From positions 1-64,000 of the forward strand of contig JAUNLX010000004.1 in NCBI GenBank assembly GCA_030532035.1: DNA of 64,000 nt, read 5' to 3'. Each line of letters starts with the position of its first letter. The first letter of the stretch is position 1. This stretch comes from Clostridia bacterium. GTDB taxonomy: Bacteria; Bacillota; Clostridia; Oscillospirales; Acutalibacteraceae. Of this stretch, positions 1 through 10,008 are shown one piece after another. The notes below the pieces were generated by a model, which had not been told where the DNA came from, searched no databases, and saw only the letters and a program-made list of their open reading frames with translations. Position numbers and translations under genes: made by a program.

Positions 1-73
1 TCTTATTATGGGGCTTTATTTTTACCTAATATTAAAGGCTCTTATTATGGAACTTTATTTTTACCTAATAAGA
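1..73. repeat. Two tandem copies of a 40-bp AT-rich repeat
   Basis: The motif TCTTATTATGG followed by CTTTATTTTTACCTAAT begins at 1 and again at 41, with only two or three differences. A third, partial copy (GGAACTTTATTTTTAC) runs from about 119 into the stop codon of the GAPDH gene. The left edge of the window cuts the array, so the true copy number is unknown. There is no ORF in it. Confidence 0.75.
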
Positions 74-75
74 AA

Positions 76-97
76 GCCCACTCCGTTAGGAGTGGGC
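76..97 (-). terminator. Terminator hairpin after gap
   Basis: A 9-bp perfect stem (GCCCACTCC / GGAGTGGGC) with a GTTA loop is followed on the minus strand by TTTCTTATT. A second stem-loop, TTCCCTC (101-107) with GAGGGAA (117-123), lies between it and the gap stop codon. The position just after gap fits transcription termination. Confidence 0.75.
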
Positions 98-131
98 GCC
101 TTCCCTCCCTTAAACAGAGGGAACTTTATTT

Positions 132-1148
132 TTACATTTCAGCAAAATATTTGATTGTCTTTACCATTTGAGTGGTATATGAATTTTCGTTGTCGTACCA
201 TGAAACAACTTGTACTAAATATTTGCCATCTTCGATTTTATTTACCATGGTTTGAGTTGCGTCAAAAAGGCTTCCATAGGTCATACCGATAATGTCGCTT
301 GAAACAATTGGATCTTCGTTGTAACCAAAGCAATCATTTTTAACAGACTTCATATATGCATTTATAGAATCAACTGTAACTTCTTCTTGAGCACCTTGAA
401 TTACTGCAACTAAAATGGTTGTGGAACCTGCTGGAACTGGAACTCTCTGAGCTGCTCCGATGAGTTTTCCGTTTAATTCAGGAATAACAAGTCCGATAGC
501 CTTTGCAGCACCTGTGGTGTTGGGCACTATATTTACAGAAGCCGCTCTTGCTCTTCTGAAATCGCCTTTTCTGTGAGGTCCGTCAAGTGTCATTTGATCT
601 CCTGTAAAAGCGTGAATGGTGGTCATAATTCCACTTTCGATAGTGGCATAATTATTGAGTGCTTTTGCCATAGGAGCAAGGCAATTTGTAGTACATGAAG
701 CCGCTGAAATAATACGGTCTTCTTTTTTCAAAATTCCCTCGTTAACTCCGAAAACTATTGTGGGGAGATCGTCGCCAGCAGGAGCAGAGATTATAACTTT
801 CTTTGCACCAGCATTGATGTGTGCCATAGCCTTATCTTTTTTAGCATAGAATCCACTACATTCTAAAACAACATCTACATCTAAATCTTTCCAAGGAAGA
901 TTGTTTGCGTCTGGCTCTGAGAAAATTTTAATTTCTTCTCCGTCTACGATAATATAATCGTCTTTTGTGCTTACCTTGTCGGCAAGTTCGTATCTTCCTT
1001 GTGCTGAATCATATTTGAGAAGATGAGCAAGCATTTCTGGTGAAGTCAAATCATTTATCGCAACAATATCGTATCCTGGTGTTTTGAACATTTGTCTAAA
1101 TGCCAATCTTCCAATTCTTCCAAATCCATTAATAGCAACTTTTACCAT
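132..1148 (-). CDS. gap: Glyceraldehyde-3-phosphate dehydrogenase, type I
   Basis: Cytosolic glycolytic enzyme that oxidises glyceraldehyde-3-phosphate to 1,3-bisphosphoglycerate with NAD. The N-terminus has the Rossmann motif [10 protein letters not shown], and the active-site segment [12 protein letters not shown], with the catalytic cysteine, lies near residue 150. The length (338 aa) is normal for the family. The start is set at the ATG at 1148, which has GGAGG at a good distance; a longer frame from 1163 only adds five residues and lacks a ribosome site. It lies 11 bp after the CorC-like gene, so the two are probably cotranscribed from the promoter at 2561-2589. Confidence 0.97.
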   Translation of the reverse strand: MVKVAINGFGRIGRLAFRQMFKTPGYDIVAINDLTSPEMLAHLLKYDSAQGRYELADKVSTKDDYIIVDGEEIKIFSEPDANNLPWKDLDVDVVLECSGFYAKKDKAMAHINAGAKKVIISAPAGDDLPTIVFGVNEGILKKEDRIISAASCTTNCLAPMAKALNNYATIESGIMTTIHAFTGDQMTLDGPHRKGDFRRARAASVNIVPNTTGAAKAIGLVIPELNGKLIGAAQRVPVPAGSTTILVAVIQGAQEEVTVDSINAYMKSVKNDCFGYNEDPIVSSDIIGMTYGSLFDATQTMVNKIEDGKYLVQVVSWYDNENSYTTQMVKTIKYFAEM

Positions 1149-1159
1149 AAATTCCTCCG

Positions 1160-2512
1160 TCAATCATTGTCTATTTCGTTCTCTTTTTTAGGTAATATTG
1201 TAAGTCCGACTTTTGCAATTCTTCTGCCCTCAACTTTTAGAACAGTAAATTCAAAATTTTCGTATCTTACTTTATTTAAATCTCCGTTCTTAGGAACATA
1301 TCCTAAAAGGAAAGATATAAATCCACCAACTGTGTCATAGTCGTCTTCGGGAAAATCTGTTTTACAAATTTTCGCTAAATCTTCAATTGACATTTGACCA
1401 CTCAAAATATAATTTGAAGCATCTTTTTTGTAAAAATCGGGTTCATCTTTATCATATTCATCGTGTATATCTCCGACTATGTATTCAACTAAGTCTTCCA
1501 TTGTGATTATTCCGGCTGTTCCGCCAAATTCATCTACAACGATTGCCATTTTTACATTATTTGCTTTCATTTTTTCAAATGTTTTGGCGCAAGACAGGGT
1601 TTGAGGTAGATAAATTGCGCTTCGCATAACAGACTGGGCGTCTTTGTTTTTTGGCAAAGTCGAAAAGATATATTTGTTCAAGTCTTTTATGTAAACAATA
1701 CCGATTATATTGTCAATTGTATCTTCATATACGGGTATTCTGGAATATCCCTTATCTATTGAAAGCTCTACTATCTTTTTGAGCGGTGTATCTTTTGCAG
1801 TTGCGACTATATCTGTTCTGTGAGTCATCACTTCTTCGGCAAGAATGTCATCAAAATCGAAAACATTATTTATCATTTCTTTTTGTTCGTTTTCGATAAC
1901 TCCCTTTTCTTCCCCTACATCAACTAACATACGAATATCTTCTTCAGTGACGATTTTTTCAGCTTTCATTATGTCAATATTAAAAATTTTACATACTGAA
2001 TTTATAATGAAAAAGGCAAAATTTATCGTCGGTTTATGTAATGAAAGAGTGATTTTAACGGGTAAGTACAGAGCATAGGCGAGTTTCATTGGCTTATGCG
2101 CCGCAAGCCTTTCGGGGATTAAGTATCCGAATATATATATGATAAAACTAACTATCGGAATAATAATCACTATTGCCAGAAAATCTGCAAAAAGCAAAGG
2201 AAGACTTGGAAGAATGGAGATAAGTGCTTGTCTGAGCATAGGCACAAGATTTACAGTTAAAATTGTTATTGTAAAATTGATTACAATCAAAGTGGCATAA
2301 AACAAGGCACTTGAAAATAAATGCGGATTCTTGAGTAAGAGCATTATTTTCTGTGCTTTTTTATCTCCCTTTTTTGCCCTATCTAAAATTTCTTTATCTT
2401 TCAGACAGGTAAAAGCTTTTTTAGATAACGTGTAAAAAAATTGAATTGTCAGAAGCAAAAGAACTCCGACAATCATCAGGATTAAATTTAAACTCCCATG
2501 ACCGTCATCCAT
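1160..2512 (-). CDS. HlyC/CorC-family transporter-like membrane protein (DUF21, CBS pair, CorC)
   Basis: Membrane protein of the CorC/TerC-type CNNM family, often linked to magnesium or cobalt efflux. About four hydrophobic segments fill the first 190 residues (DUF21). A CBS pair follows around residues 210-340 (motifs MTHRTDIVA and [24 protein letters not shown], split here by position), then a CorC_HlyC domain at the C-terminus. The start is placed at 2512 (MDDGHG), preceded by AAGGAAAG; the frame extends 21 codons upstream without a ribosome site. The substrate cannot be read from the sequence. Older 'hemolysin' labels for this family are historical. Confidence 0.88.
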   Translation of the reverse strand: MDDGHGSLNLILMIVGVLLLLTIQFFYTLSKKAFTCLKDKEILDRAKKGDKKAQKIMLLLKNPHLFSSALFYATLIVINFTITILTVNLVPMLRQALISILPSLPLLFADFLAIVIIIPIVSFIIYIFGYLIPERLAAHKPMKLAYALYLPVKITLSLHKPTINFAFFIINSVCKIFNIDIMKAEKIVTEEDIRMLVDVGEEKGVIENEQKEMINNVFDFDDILAEEVMTHRTDIVATAKDTPLKKIVELSIDKGYSRIPVYEDTIDNIIGIVYIKDLNKYIFSTLPKNKDAQSVMRSAIYLPQTLSCAKTFEKMKANNVKMAIVVDEFGGTAGIITMEDLVEYIVGDIHDEYDKDEPDFYKKDASNYILSGQMSIEDLAKICKTDFPEDDYDTVGGFISFLLGYVPKNGDLNKVRYENFEFTVLKVEGRRIAKVGLTILPKKENEIDND

Positions 2513-2560
2513 TTTTGACTTTCCTTTCGTATATGCTGATTTAACTGAAATTATGTCTAA

Positions 2561-2589
2561 ATTATAATAAATCAAAATTAGAGTGTCAA
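2561..2589 (-). promoter_or_regulatory. Consensus promoter for corC-like gene and gap
   Basis: Minus strand reads TTGACA (2589-2584), a 17-bp spacer, then TATAAT (2566-2561). This is a perfect match to the housekeeping sigma consensus. The start codon of the CorC-like gene is about 50 bp downstream. Confidence 0.85.
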
Positions 2590-2864
2590 ATTTTTAACAC
2601 TATTTTTATAACATTCCAACATTCACATATTTTATTGTTGTCATAGGGCTGTTTTTTTGGTTATTTTAATCATTTTTCTATACATTTTTATATGTTATAC
2701 TTCATACATTCAGGCATTTTATATACTTTTTATAGAGTTTGAAAACTATGTTAATAAATTAACGATTGATATTAAAATACACTTGTAAGTACATCAAACA
2801 GACAAATTTATATAGTATATTTATATATACCTTTCTTAAATCAGAAGAAAGATCGGAGGATATT
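2590..2864. other. Intergenic region upstream of nifJ
   Basis: About 275 bp of AT-rich sequence between the divergent corC-like gene and nifJ. I see a ribosome site CGGAGGA at 2854-2860. Several AT-rich -10-like strings (for example TATACT near 2696) occur without a convincing -35. No ORF with a ribosome site and no strong hairpin was found. Confidence 0.5.
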
Positions 2865-5800
2865 ATGTTAGAACGAAAGCAAAAAACTATGGACGGAAAT
2901 ACCGCCGCTGCGCATGTGTCGTATGCCTTTTCAGAGGTTGCGTCAATTTATCCTATCACTCCCTCTTCAACTATGGCTGAAGAAGTTGATAAGATGGCGA
3001 CTGCTGGCGTTAAGAATGTATTTGGTAGAAAAGTTGAAGTTTCGGAAATGCAATCTGAGGGAGGCGCTGCTGGTGCCATGCATGGTACTTTGCAAGCTGG
3101 TGCTTTAGCAACAACTTATACAGCTTCTCAAGGACTTTTGCTTATGATTCCGAATATGTATAAAATGGCTGGAGAATTACTCCCCGGTGTTTTTCATGTT
3201 TCAGCAAGATCTCTTGCAACTCATGCACTAAACATTTTCGGAGACCATTCTGATATTTATGCTGCAAGACAAACCGGCTTTGCAATGCTTGCTTCTGGAA
3301 ATCCTCAGGAAGTTATGGATTTAGGCGCCGTTGCCCATTTGGCAGCTATTAGAGGAAGAGTTCCTTTCTTGCACTTTTTCGACGGATTCAGAACATCTCA
3401 CGAAATTCAAAAAATAAAGATTTGGGATTATGAAGATCTCGGAAAAATGATTGATAAAAAAGCTCTTCAAGAATTTAAAGACAGAGCTTTGACACCTGAA
3501 AATCCAGTGCTTCGTGGAAGTGCTCAAAATCCCGATGTCTTTTTCCAAGCAAGAGAAGCTTGCAACCCTTACTATGACAAAATTGTTGGCGTAGTAGAAG
3601 ATTATATGAAAAATATAAATGAAAAAATTGGTACAGATTATCAATTATTCAATTATTATGGAGCTTCGGACGCTGAGTATGTAATTATTGCAATGGGATC
3701 TGTCTGCGATACCATAGAAGAAACTATTGATAATTTGAATGCTAAAGGGGAAAAATATGGTTTGATTAAAGTTAGACTTTACAGACCTTTTTCAAAGGAA
3801 CATTTGCTTTCCGCTCTCCCCTCTACAGTTAAAGCAATTTCTGTACTTGACAGAACAAAAGAACCAGGTGCTTTAGGAGAACCACTTTATTTAGATGTTG
3901 TTGCTTCTCTCAAAGACAGTAAATTCAAAGATCTTCCAGTTTACGGAGGAAGATATGGTCTCGGTTCTAAAGACACTCCCCCCGTTTCAGTAAAAGCAGT
4001 TTACGACAATATGAAGTCGGAAAATCCCAAAGAAGAATTCACAATGTCAATAAATGACGATATTACTAATCTTTCTTTAAGCGAAAATGGTTCTCTCAAT
4101 ACAACTCCAGAGGGAACAAAAAGCTGTAAGTTTTGGGGTATCGGTTCTGACGGAACTGTTGGTGCAAATAAAAACTCAATTAAAATCATTGGAGATAATA
4201 CAGATTTATTTGTTCAAGGATATTTTTCCTATGACTCTAAAAAATCAGGTGGTATTACCGTTTCGCATTTGAGATTCGGAAAATCTCCCATTAAATCAAC
4301 TTACTTAATAAAGCATGCTGATTTTGTAGCCTGTCATAATCCATCATACTTATATAACTATGATATGACCTCTGATTTGAAAGAAAACGGAGATTTCTTA
4401 TTAAATTGTATTTGGAATGAAGATGAACTTGAAAAACATCTTCCTGCAAATGTTAAGAGAGATCTTGCAAATAAAAATATTTCTTTCTATATCATAAATG
4501 GTACAAAAACTGCAGAGGAACTCGGTCTTGGAAATAGAATCAATACTATTTTACAATCGGCTTTCTTCTCAATTGCAAATATTATTCCGATTGAAGAAGC
4601 CAGAAGCCATATGAAAGCTGCAGCTAAGAAATCTTATGGCAAAAAAGGCGATAAAATCGTTCAAATGAACTATGACGCTATCGACAAAGGTATTGAAAAT
4701 GTCAAAAAAGTAAATGTTCCAAAAGAATGGGCAAATGCTCAAGACGAAGATACAACAAAGGAAATAAAAACAGATCGTCCTGAAATTAAGAGATTTATAA
4801 AAGATGTTTTAGATCTTTCAAACAAACAACGAGGCGATGAAATTCCTGTTTCTGCTTTCGCAGGCGAATATGCTGACGGCACCATTCCTCAAGGTACTGC
4901 TGCATTTGAAAAGAGAGGAACAGCTGTTCATGTTCCAGAATGGAATCCCGACAACTGTATTCAATGTAATTTCTGCTCTTATGTATGTCCTCATGCAGTA
5001 ATCAGACCAGCAGTATTAAATAAAGAAGAAGCAGAAAACAGACCTGAGGGAATGAAGACAATGCCCATGAATGGCGTTGAAGATATGGAATTTGCAATCA
5101 CTGTTTCCCCTATGGACTGCCTATCCTGCGGTTCTTGTGCAAATGTTTGTCCTGGTAAAAAAGGTCAAAAAGCTCTTACTATGGAAACTTTTGCAAGTCA
5201 AAAAGACAAGCAAAAAGAATTTGACTATGCTCAAACTCTTTCATGTAAACCGCAAGTAAAAGATAAATTTAAGAATACGACTGTTAAGGGAAGTCAGTTT
5301 AACAAGCCCTTACTCGAATTTTCTGGTGCTTGTGCAGGTTGTGGCGAAACTCCATATGCAAAACTCATTACACAACTTTTCGGAGATAAAATGCTCATAG
5401 CAAACGCAACCGGCTGTTCATCAATTTGGGGTTCATCTTCTCCAAGTACTCCATATACAGTAAATGCTAAGGGAAAAGGTCCAGCTTGGGCAAATTCACT
5501 TTTTGAAGACAATGCTGAATATGGATATGGTATGTTCCTTGCAAATAAGGCAGTGAGAGGAAGACTTCTTGACAACGTTCAAAAGCTCACACAGTGTGAT
5601 GATATTTCAGAAACATTGAAATCAGCCTGTGAATCTTGGATTCAAACTTATGACGATACAGAAAAGAATGCTCTTGTAAGCGAAATTTTAATCGAAGAAC
5701 TTGAAAAATTTAATTCAGACAGTGCTTACTGTTCAGATTTAATAAAAGATCTTCTGAATAATAAAAACTTCATTTCCAAAAAATCTTTCTGGATTTTCGG

Positions 5801-6443
5801 CGGAGATGGCTGGGCATATGATATTGGTTTCGGTGGTTTGGACCATGTTCTTGCTAAAAATGAAGATGTAAATATTTTTGTTTTCGATACAGAAGTTTAT
5901 TCAAACACTGGTGGTCAAGCTTCAAAGGCAACAAATATGGGTGCAATTGCTAAGTTTGACTCTTCAGGTAAAGAGATAAAGAAAAAGGATTTGGCTTCAA
6001 TGGCAATGACTTATGGTTATGTATATGTGGCTCAAATTTCAATGGGTGCAGACTATAATCAATGTCTGAAAGCTATAAAAGAAGCTGAAAATTACAAGGG
6101 ACCGTCAATTATAATCGCATATTCTCCATGTATAAATCATGGTATTAAAGGCGGTTTAGGTCTTAGCATAAGTGAAGAGAAGAAAGCTGTTGAAGCTGGA
6201 TATTGGCACAACTTTAGATTCAATCCCGATCTCAAAAAAGAGGGCAAAAATCCACTTATTATTGACAGTAAAGCTCCAACTTCAAATTACACTGACTTCT
6301 TGATGAATGAAGTGAGATATTCTTCACTCAAGAGATTCTTCCCCGACAAAGCAGATAATTTATTTGAAAAAGCTGAAAAAATTGCAGCAGACAGGTATAC
6401 TTATTTGAAGAAACTTGAAAAAATGTTGGATTCGGAAGAATAG
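2865..6443 (+). CDS. nifJ: Pyruvate:ferredoxin (flavodoxin) oxidoreductase, single-chain
   Basis: Converts pyruvate and CoA to acetyl-CoA and CO2 while reducing ferredoxin, the central anaerobic pyruvate step. The chain has 1192 aa, normal for the homodimeric form. YPITPSS lies at residues 29-35. Two 4Fe-4S motifs, CIQCNFCSYVCP (about residue 698) and CLSCGSCANVCP (about 752), form the ferredoxin domain. The C-terminal TPP domain has CAGCGETPYAKL and GDGWAYDIGFGG. The start at 2865 (MLERKQ) follows CGGAGGA; the frame is open 33 codons further upstream, with no ribosome site. It is 9 bp before glpK, so likely the first gene of a three-gene operon. Confidence 0.97.
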   Translation: MLERKQKTMDGNTAAAHVSYAFSEVASIYPITPSSTMAEEVDKMATAGVKNVFGRKVEVSEMQSEGGAAGAMHGTLQAGALATTYTASQGLLLMIPNMYKMAGELLPGVFHVSARSLATHALNIFGDHSDIYAARQTGFAMLASGNPQEVMDLGAVAHLAAIRGRVPFLHFFDGFRTSHEIQKIKIWDYEDLGKMIDKKALQEFKDRALTPENPVLRGSAQNPDVFFQAREACNPYYDKIVGVVEDYMKNINEKIGTDYQLFNYYGASDAEYVIIAMGSVCDTIEETIDNLNAKGEKYGLIKVRLYRPFSKEHLLSALPSTVKAISVLDRTKEPGALGEPLYLDVVASLKDSKFKDLPVYGGRYGLGSKDTPPVSVKAVYDNMKSENPKEEFTMSINDDITNLSLSENGSLNTTPEGTKSCKFWGIGSDGTVGANKNSIKIIGDNTDLFVQGYFSYDSKKSGGITVSHLRFGKSPIKSTYLIKHADFVACHNPSYLYNYDMTSDLKENGDFLLNCIWNEDELEKHLPANVKRDLANKNISFYIINGTKTAEELGLGNRINTILQSAFFSIANIIPIEEARSHMKAAAKKSYGKKGDKIVQMNYDAIDKGIENVKKVNVPKEWANAQDEDTTKEIKTDRPEIKRFIKDVLDLSNKQRGDEIPVSAFAGEYADGTIPQGTAAFEKRGTAVHVPEWNPDNCIQCNFCSYVCPHAVIRPAVLNKEEAENRPEGMKTMPMNGVEDMEFAITVSPMDCLSCGSCANVCPGKKGQKALTMETFASQKDKQKEFDYAQTLSCKPQVKDKFKNTTVKGSQFNKPLLEFSGACAGCGETPYAKLITQLFGDKMLIANATGCSSIWGSSSPSTPYTVNAKGKGPAWANSLFEDNAEYGYGMFLANKAVRGRLLDNVQKLTQCDDISETLKSACESWIQTYDDTEKNALVSEILIEELEKFNSDSAYCSDLIKDLLNNKNFISKKSFWIFGGDGWAYDIGFGGLDHVLAKNEDVNIFVFDTEVYSNTGGQASKATNMGAIAKFDSSGKEIKKKDLASMAMTYGYVYVAQISMGADYNQCLKAIKEAENYKGPSIIIAYSPCINHGIKGGLGLSISEEKKAVEAGYWHNFRFNPDLKKEGKNPLIIDSKAPTSNYTDFLMNEVRYSSLKRFFPDKADNLFEKAEKIAADRYTYLKKLEKMLDSEE

Positions 6444-6452
6444 GAGAAAGAT

Positions 6453-7979
6453 ATGAAAAAATACATTTTAGCGCTGGATCAGGGAACTACAAGTTCACGA
6501 GCAATCATATTCAACCGCAAGGGCGAAATTGTTAGAACAAGTCAAAGGGAATTTAAGCAAATTTATCCTAAGGCGGGATATGTTGAGCATGACGCTATAG
6601 ACATCCTTTATAGTGAAATGATTTCCATGGCAAATGTATTTAGAGATAGTGATATTACTCCCGATGAAATTGCCGCAATAGGCGTTACCAATCAGCGTGA
6701 AACAACAGTTCTATGGGATAAAACAACTGGTATTCCCGTATATAATGCAATAGTTTGGCAATGCAGAAGAACAGCTGGAATGGTCGAAGAGCTCAAAAAA
6801 CAAGGGCTTTCCGATATGATAAAAGAGAAAACAGGACTTTTATTAGACGCTTATTTTTCGGCAACCAAAATCAAGTGGATACTTGACAACGTGCCTAAGG
6901 CAAGAAAACTTGCTGATGAGGGAAATTTGCTCTTCGGAAATATTGATACTTGGCTTATTTGGAATTTTTCTGGAGGCTGTGTTTCCGATGAAGCAGTACA
7001 TGTAACTGATTATTCCAACGCATGCAGAACAATGCTATTTAATACAAAAGAGCTTTGTTGGGATAAAGAAATTTGCGACACTTTGGGTATTCCGATGTCA
7101 ATTCTACCCGAAGTTAGACCCTCAAGTGAGGTATATGGAAAATTCACAAGAAATATCATCGGTTTGGAAACTTTAGAGGGCGTGCCGATTGCAAGTGCTA
7201 TTGGAGATCAGCCTGCTGCTCTCTTTGGTCAAGCTTGTTTTGAAAAGGGCATGGCTAAGAACACTTACGGTACAGGAGCTTTCTTGCTTATGAATACAGG
7301 CGATGAGCGAGTTTCATCTAAAAATGATTTGACGTCAGGTATCGCTTGGGTTATAGGAGATAAAGTTACTTACTGTCTTGAGGGAAGCGCCTTTAATGCC
7401 GGTTCAACTATAAAATGGCTTAGAGATGAAGTTCATCTCATTGACAACACTCTTGAGTGCGATAAATATGCAAGCGAAGTTCCAGATTCAAACGGCTGTT
7501 TCTTGGTACCTGCTTTCACTGGTTTAGGCGCACCTTATTGGGATATGTATGCCAGAGGTTGCATTATGGGTCTTACTCGCGGAGTTAACAGATCTCATAT
7601 TTTGAGAGCTGCAAGAGAGTGTATCGCTTTTCAAGTTAAAGATTTATATCTTGCAATGCGTGAGGACAGCTCAATAGATATTAAAGAGCTTAGAGTAGAC
7701 GGTGGTGCAAGTGCTTCAAATTTACTTTTACAAATTCAATCTGATTTTATAAATGCAGATGTCAACCGTCCTAAAGTAGTTGAAACAACCGCTCTTGGCT
7801 GTGCTTATCTTGCTGGTCTTGCCGTTGGATTTTGGGATAATCTCTCTGAAATAGAACATCTCAGAGAATGTGATAAAATTTTCAGCCCTGAAATGAGCAA
7901 TGAAAAGAGAGATGAACTTTATAGAGGCTGGAAAAAAGCTGTAAGTCGTTCACTAAATTGGGAGGAACATGATGAGTGA
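6453..7979 (+). CDS. glpK: Glycerol kinase
   Basis: Phosphorylates glycerol to glycerol-3-phosphate with ATP. FGGY-family kinase of 508 aa, the usual size. The N-terminus has the ALDQGTTSSRAI phosphate-binding motif, followed by GVTNQRETTVLWD and the substrate-region segment NAIVWQCRRT. The C-terminal half has GLGAPYWDMYARGCIMGLTRG and the second ATP-site segment LRVDGGAS. It starts 9 bp after nifJ and overlaps the next gene by 11 bp or fewer. No glycerol facilitator or glycerol-3-phosphate dehydrogenase gene lies next to it. Confidence 0.96.
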   Translation: MKKYILALDQGTTSSRAIIFNRKGEIVRTSQREFKQIYPKAGYVEHDAIDILYSEMISMANVFRDSDITPDEIAAIGVTNQRETTVLWDKTTGIPVYNAIVWQCRRTAGMVEELKKQGLSDMIKEKTGLLLDAYFSATKIKWILDNVPKARKLADEGNLLFGNIDTWLIWNFSGGCVSDEAVHVTDYSNACRTMLFNTKELCWDKEICDTLGIPMSILPEVRPSSEVYGKFTRNIIGLETLEGVPIASAIGDQPAALFGQACFEKGMAKNTYGTGAFLLMNTGDERVSSKNDLTSGIAWVIGDKVTYCLEGSAFNAGSTIKWLRDEVHLIDNTLECDKYASEVPDSNGCFLVPAFTGLGAPYWDMYARGCIMGLTRGVNRSHILRAARECIAFQVKDLYLAMREDSSIDIKELRVDGGASASNLLLQIQSDFINADVNRPKVVETTALGCAYLAGLAVGFWDNLSEIEHLRECDKIFSPEMSNEKRDELYRGWKKAVSRSLNWEEHDE

Positions 7980-9078
7980 TTTCTATTTACCTTTTGATAC
8001 CGCAGAGAAATTTATGTCGGATGCCTTTACTGCAATAGGCGTTCCCGCAGATGAAGCAAAAATTTGTGCGGAAGTTTTAATTGAGTCCGACAAAAGAGGA
8101 ATTTTTTCTCATGGTATGAATCGCTTCAAGCCGATATATATTGATAGAATTAATATCGGTATTCAAAATGTAAAGACAAATTTTGAAATAGTAAGAGAAA
8201 CGCCCACAACTGCTGTAATAGACGGACATGACGGTATGGGGCATGTAATTTCACATAGAGCTATGAATATGGCTATTGACAAAGCCCTTGAATATGGTAT
8301 GGGTATGGTTTCGGTTCGCAATTCAACACATTATGGAATTGCTGGATATTATGCTTCAATGGCAACAGAAAAAAATTGTATCGGTATTACCGGAACAAAC
8401 GCAAGACCGTCTATTGCACCAACCTTTGGCGTTGAAAATATGTTGGGTACCAATCCTTTGACTGTTGGTTTTCCCACAGATGAGCCTTTTGACTTTATGC
8501 TCGACTGCGCAACTTCAATTATGCAAAGAGGTAAAATTGAAGTTTTCAATAGAGTTGGTCAAGATACTCCAGCAGGTGTTGTCACTGACAGACAGGGAAA
8601 TGTGCTTGTAGATTCCAAAGAAATTTTAGAAAAACTCACTACTGGAAATGCTGCTTTAGCTCCCTTGGGTGGATTTGGCGAAGATACGGGTGGATATAAA
8701 GGTTATGGATATGCCACTGTTGTTGAAATTCTTTCTGCCGCTCTTGCTGCCGGAAGTTTCTTAAAGTCTCTCAGAGGTTTAGACAAAGACGGAAACAGAG
8801 TTCCTTATCATCTTGGTCATTTCTTCATTGCCATAAACACAGAGGCTTTTGTAGGCGCTGATAGCTTTAGAAAGACAACTGGAGATATTCTCAGAGAACT
8901 TAGAAATTCTCAAAAAGCCCCCGATCAAGAGAGAATATATACAGCTGGCGAAAAAGAATATCTATTTTATCAAGAAAATAAAGATAAGGGTGTTCAGATA
9001 AATAAATCTCTTCAAGGTGAATTGTCAGAAGTACGAGATATGTTTAATTTAGATTATCACTTCCCATGGGAAGAATAA
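7969..9078 (+). CDS. Malate/L-lactate (Ldh2/YiaK-family) NAD(P)-dependent dehydrogenase
   Basis: Member of the Ldh_2 family (malate, L-lactate, L-sulfolactate and ureidoglycolate dehydrogenases), which has a fold unlike classical LDH. Family features include SDKRGIFSHGMNRF near residue 45, DGHDGMGHVISHRAM, VRNSTHYGIAGYYA and a late GGFGEDTGGYKGYGYA loop. It has 368-369 aa. Two tandem ATGs (7969, 7972) follow GGAGG at 7961-7965; the second gives more usual spacing. The exact substrate is not determined by sequence. Coupling to glpK and nifJ suggests a role in three-carbon metabolism. A terminator follows at 9102. Confidence 0.85.
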   Translation: MMSDFYLPFDTAEKFMSDAFTAIGVPADEAKICAEVLIESDKRGIFSHGMNRFKPIYIDRINIGIQNVKTNFEIVRETPTTAVIDGHDGMGHVISHRAMNMAIDKALEYGMGMVSVRNSTHYGIAGYYASMATEKNCIGITGTNARPSIAPTFGVENMLGTNPLTVGFPTDEPFDFMLDCATSIMQRGKIEVFNRVGQDTPAGVVTDRQGNVLVDSKEILEKLTTGNAALAPLGGFGEDTGGYKGYGYATVVEILSAALAAGSFLKSLRGLDKDGNRVPYHLGHFFIAINTEAFVGADSFRKTTGDILRELRNSQKAPDQERIYTAGEKEYLFYQENKDKGVQINKSLQGELSEVRDMFNLDYHFPWEE

Positions 9079-9101
9079 TTAAAAGCTCTTTATATAATGA
9101 A

Positions 9102-9127
9102 AAATCCCGTAAAATCGGGATTTTTTT
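9102..9127 (+). terminator. Terminator of nifJ-glpK-dehydrogenase operon
   Basis: Stem AAATCCCG (9102-9109) pairs with CGGGATTT (9116-9123) and is followed by more T residues. Confidence 0.88.
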
Positions 9128-9209
9128 ATTTATATGTACTTTATAAGGTGAGTAAAATATTCATATTGTATTCATTTGTAAATTATGGCATTGTACTACT
9201 TATATTTTG

Positions 9210-9238
9210 TTGAATAATAAAGTGCTCTTTGTTATAAT
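9210..9238 (+). promoter_or_regulatory. Promoter of the ThiF/M28-like operon
   Basis: TTGAAT (9210-9215), 17-bp spacer, TATAAT (9233-9238). Transcription would start near 9245, leaving a short leader with AAAAGGAG before the ATG at 9272. Confidence 0.8.
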
Positions 9239-9271
9239 TTCCTCGATATTTGAAAAGGAGCATAATATAAA

Positions 9272-9997
9272 ATGAATGCAGATAGATATGCACGACAGAT
9301 GTGTCTAAAAGAAATCAGCCAAAACGGCCAGTCCAAAATAGAAGACTCGTCTGTATTGGTTGTCGGCGTCGGTGGAGTCAATTCAACTCTTTTATATAAT
9401 TTAGCCGCCGCTGGTGTGGGTACAATTGGAATTATTGATCCTAATATAATAAGCGTACATAATTTGAATCGTGAAATTTTACATCATTATGATGATATAG
9501 GAAATTTGAAAGTAGATAGTGCCGCAAAAAAATTAAAGGCATTCAATCCAGATATTGTTGTCTTACCTATTTCCACTGCTATCAACAAAGAAAATGCTGT
9601 GGAAATAATCGGGCAATATGACTTAGTTGCCATAGGTGTTGACAGCATACAGGCAAAGATGATTGTCAATGAAGCTTGTGTTGAACTCAATACGCCTTTT
9701 GTAGATGTATCTTCAAGTGGATTTATGGGAACAATTACTTTCATTGATCCAAAGACGACCCCCTGCCTCGCCTGTCTATATGGCACAAAAGAGCCACCAG
9801 AAGAAACTTATGGTTATATCGGCTCTGTTGTGAGTACCTTAGGTTCAATAGCAGCAACTTCTCTTTTACAATATATTCTCGGTTTAGAAGTGCCTATTGC
9901 GGGAAAACTTTTGTATTACAACGCTTTAGAAATGAAATTTGAAAAAACCGATATAAAGAAAAATGAAAAATGTCCGATTTGCTCGGATAAAAATTGA
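9272..9997 (+). CDS. E1-like (ThiF/MoeB-family) adenylating protein
   Basis: E1-like enzymes adenylate the C-terminal glycine of ubiquitin-fold proteins such as MoaD or ThiS. This 241-aa protein starts with the family-typical RYARQ. The nucleotide loop is GVGGVNS near residues 33-39, where family members usually have G rather than N. NLNRE supplies the ATP-binding arginine, and GVDSIQAK the aspartate. Two CxxC pairs (CLAC, and CPIC at the C-terminus) would bind zinc. No MoaD/ThiS-like partner is adjacent; the neighbour is a membrane M28-like protein, starting 11 bp downstream. A second, separate MoeB-like gene serves the tungsten island at 44673. Substrate unknown. Confidence 0.85.
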   Translation: MNADRYARQMCLKEISQNGQSKIEDSSVLVVGVGGVNSTLLYNLAAAGVGTIGIIDPNIISVHNLNREILHHYDDIGNLKVDSAAKKLKAFNPDIVVLPISTAINKENAVEIIGQYDLVAIGVDSIQAKMIVNEACVELNTPFVDVSSSGFMGTITFIDPKTTPCLACLYGTKEPPEETYGYIGSVVSTLGSIAATSLLQYILGLEVPIAGKLLYYNALEMKFEKTDIKKNEKCPICSDKN

Positions 9998-10008
9998 GAG
10001 GAACTTTT

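Noticed and set aside
2600..2860. Definite promoter for nifJ
   Set aside because: Several AT-rich -10-like strings exist, but none has a -35 at 16-18 bp, so no single site can be named.
9487..9786. Minus-strand ORF inside the E1-like gene
   Set aside because: Antisense shadow of a well-supported gene, with no start signal and no family features.
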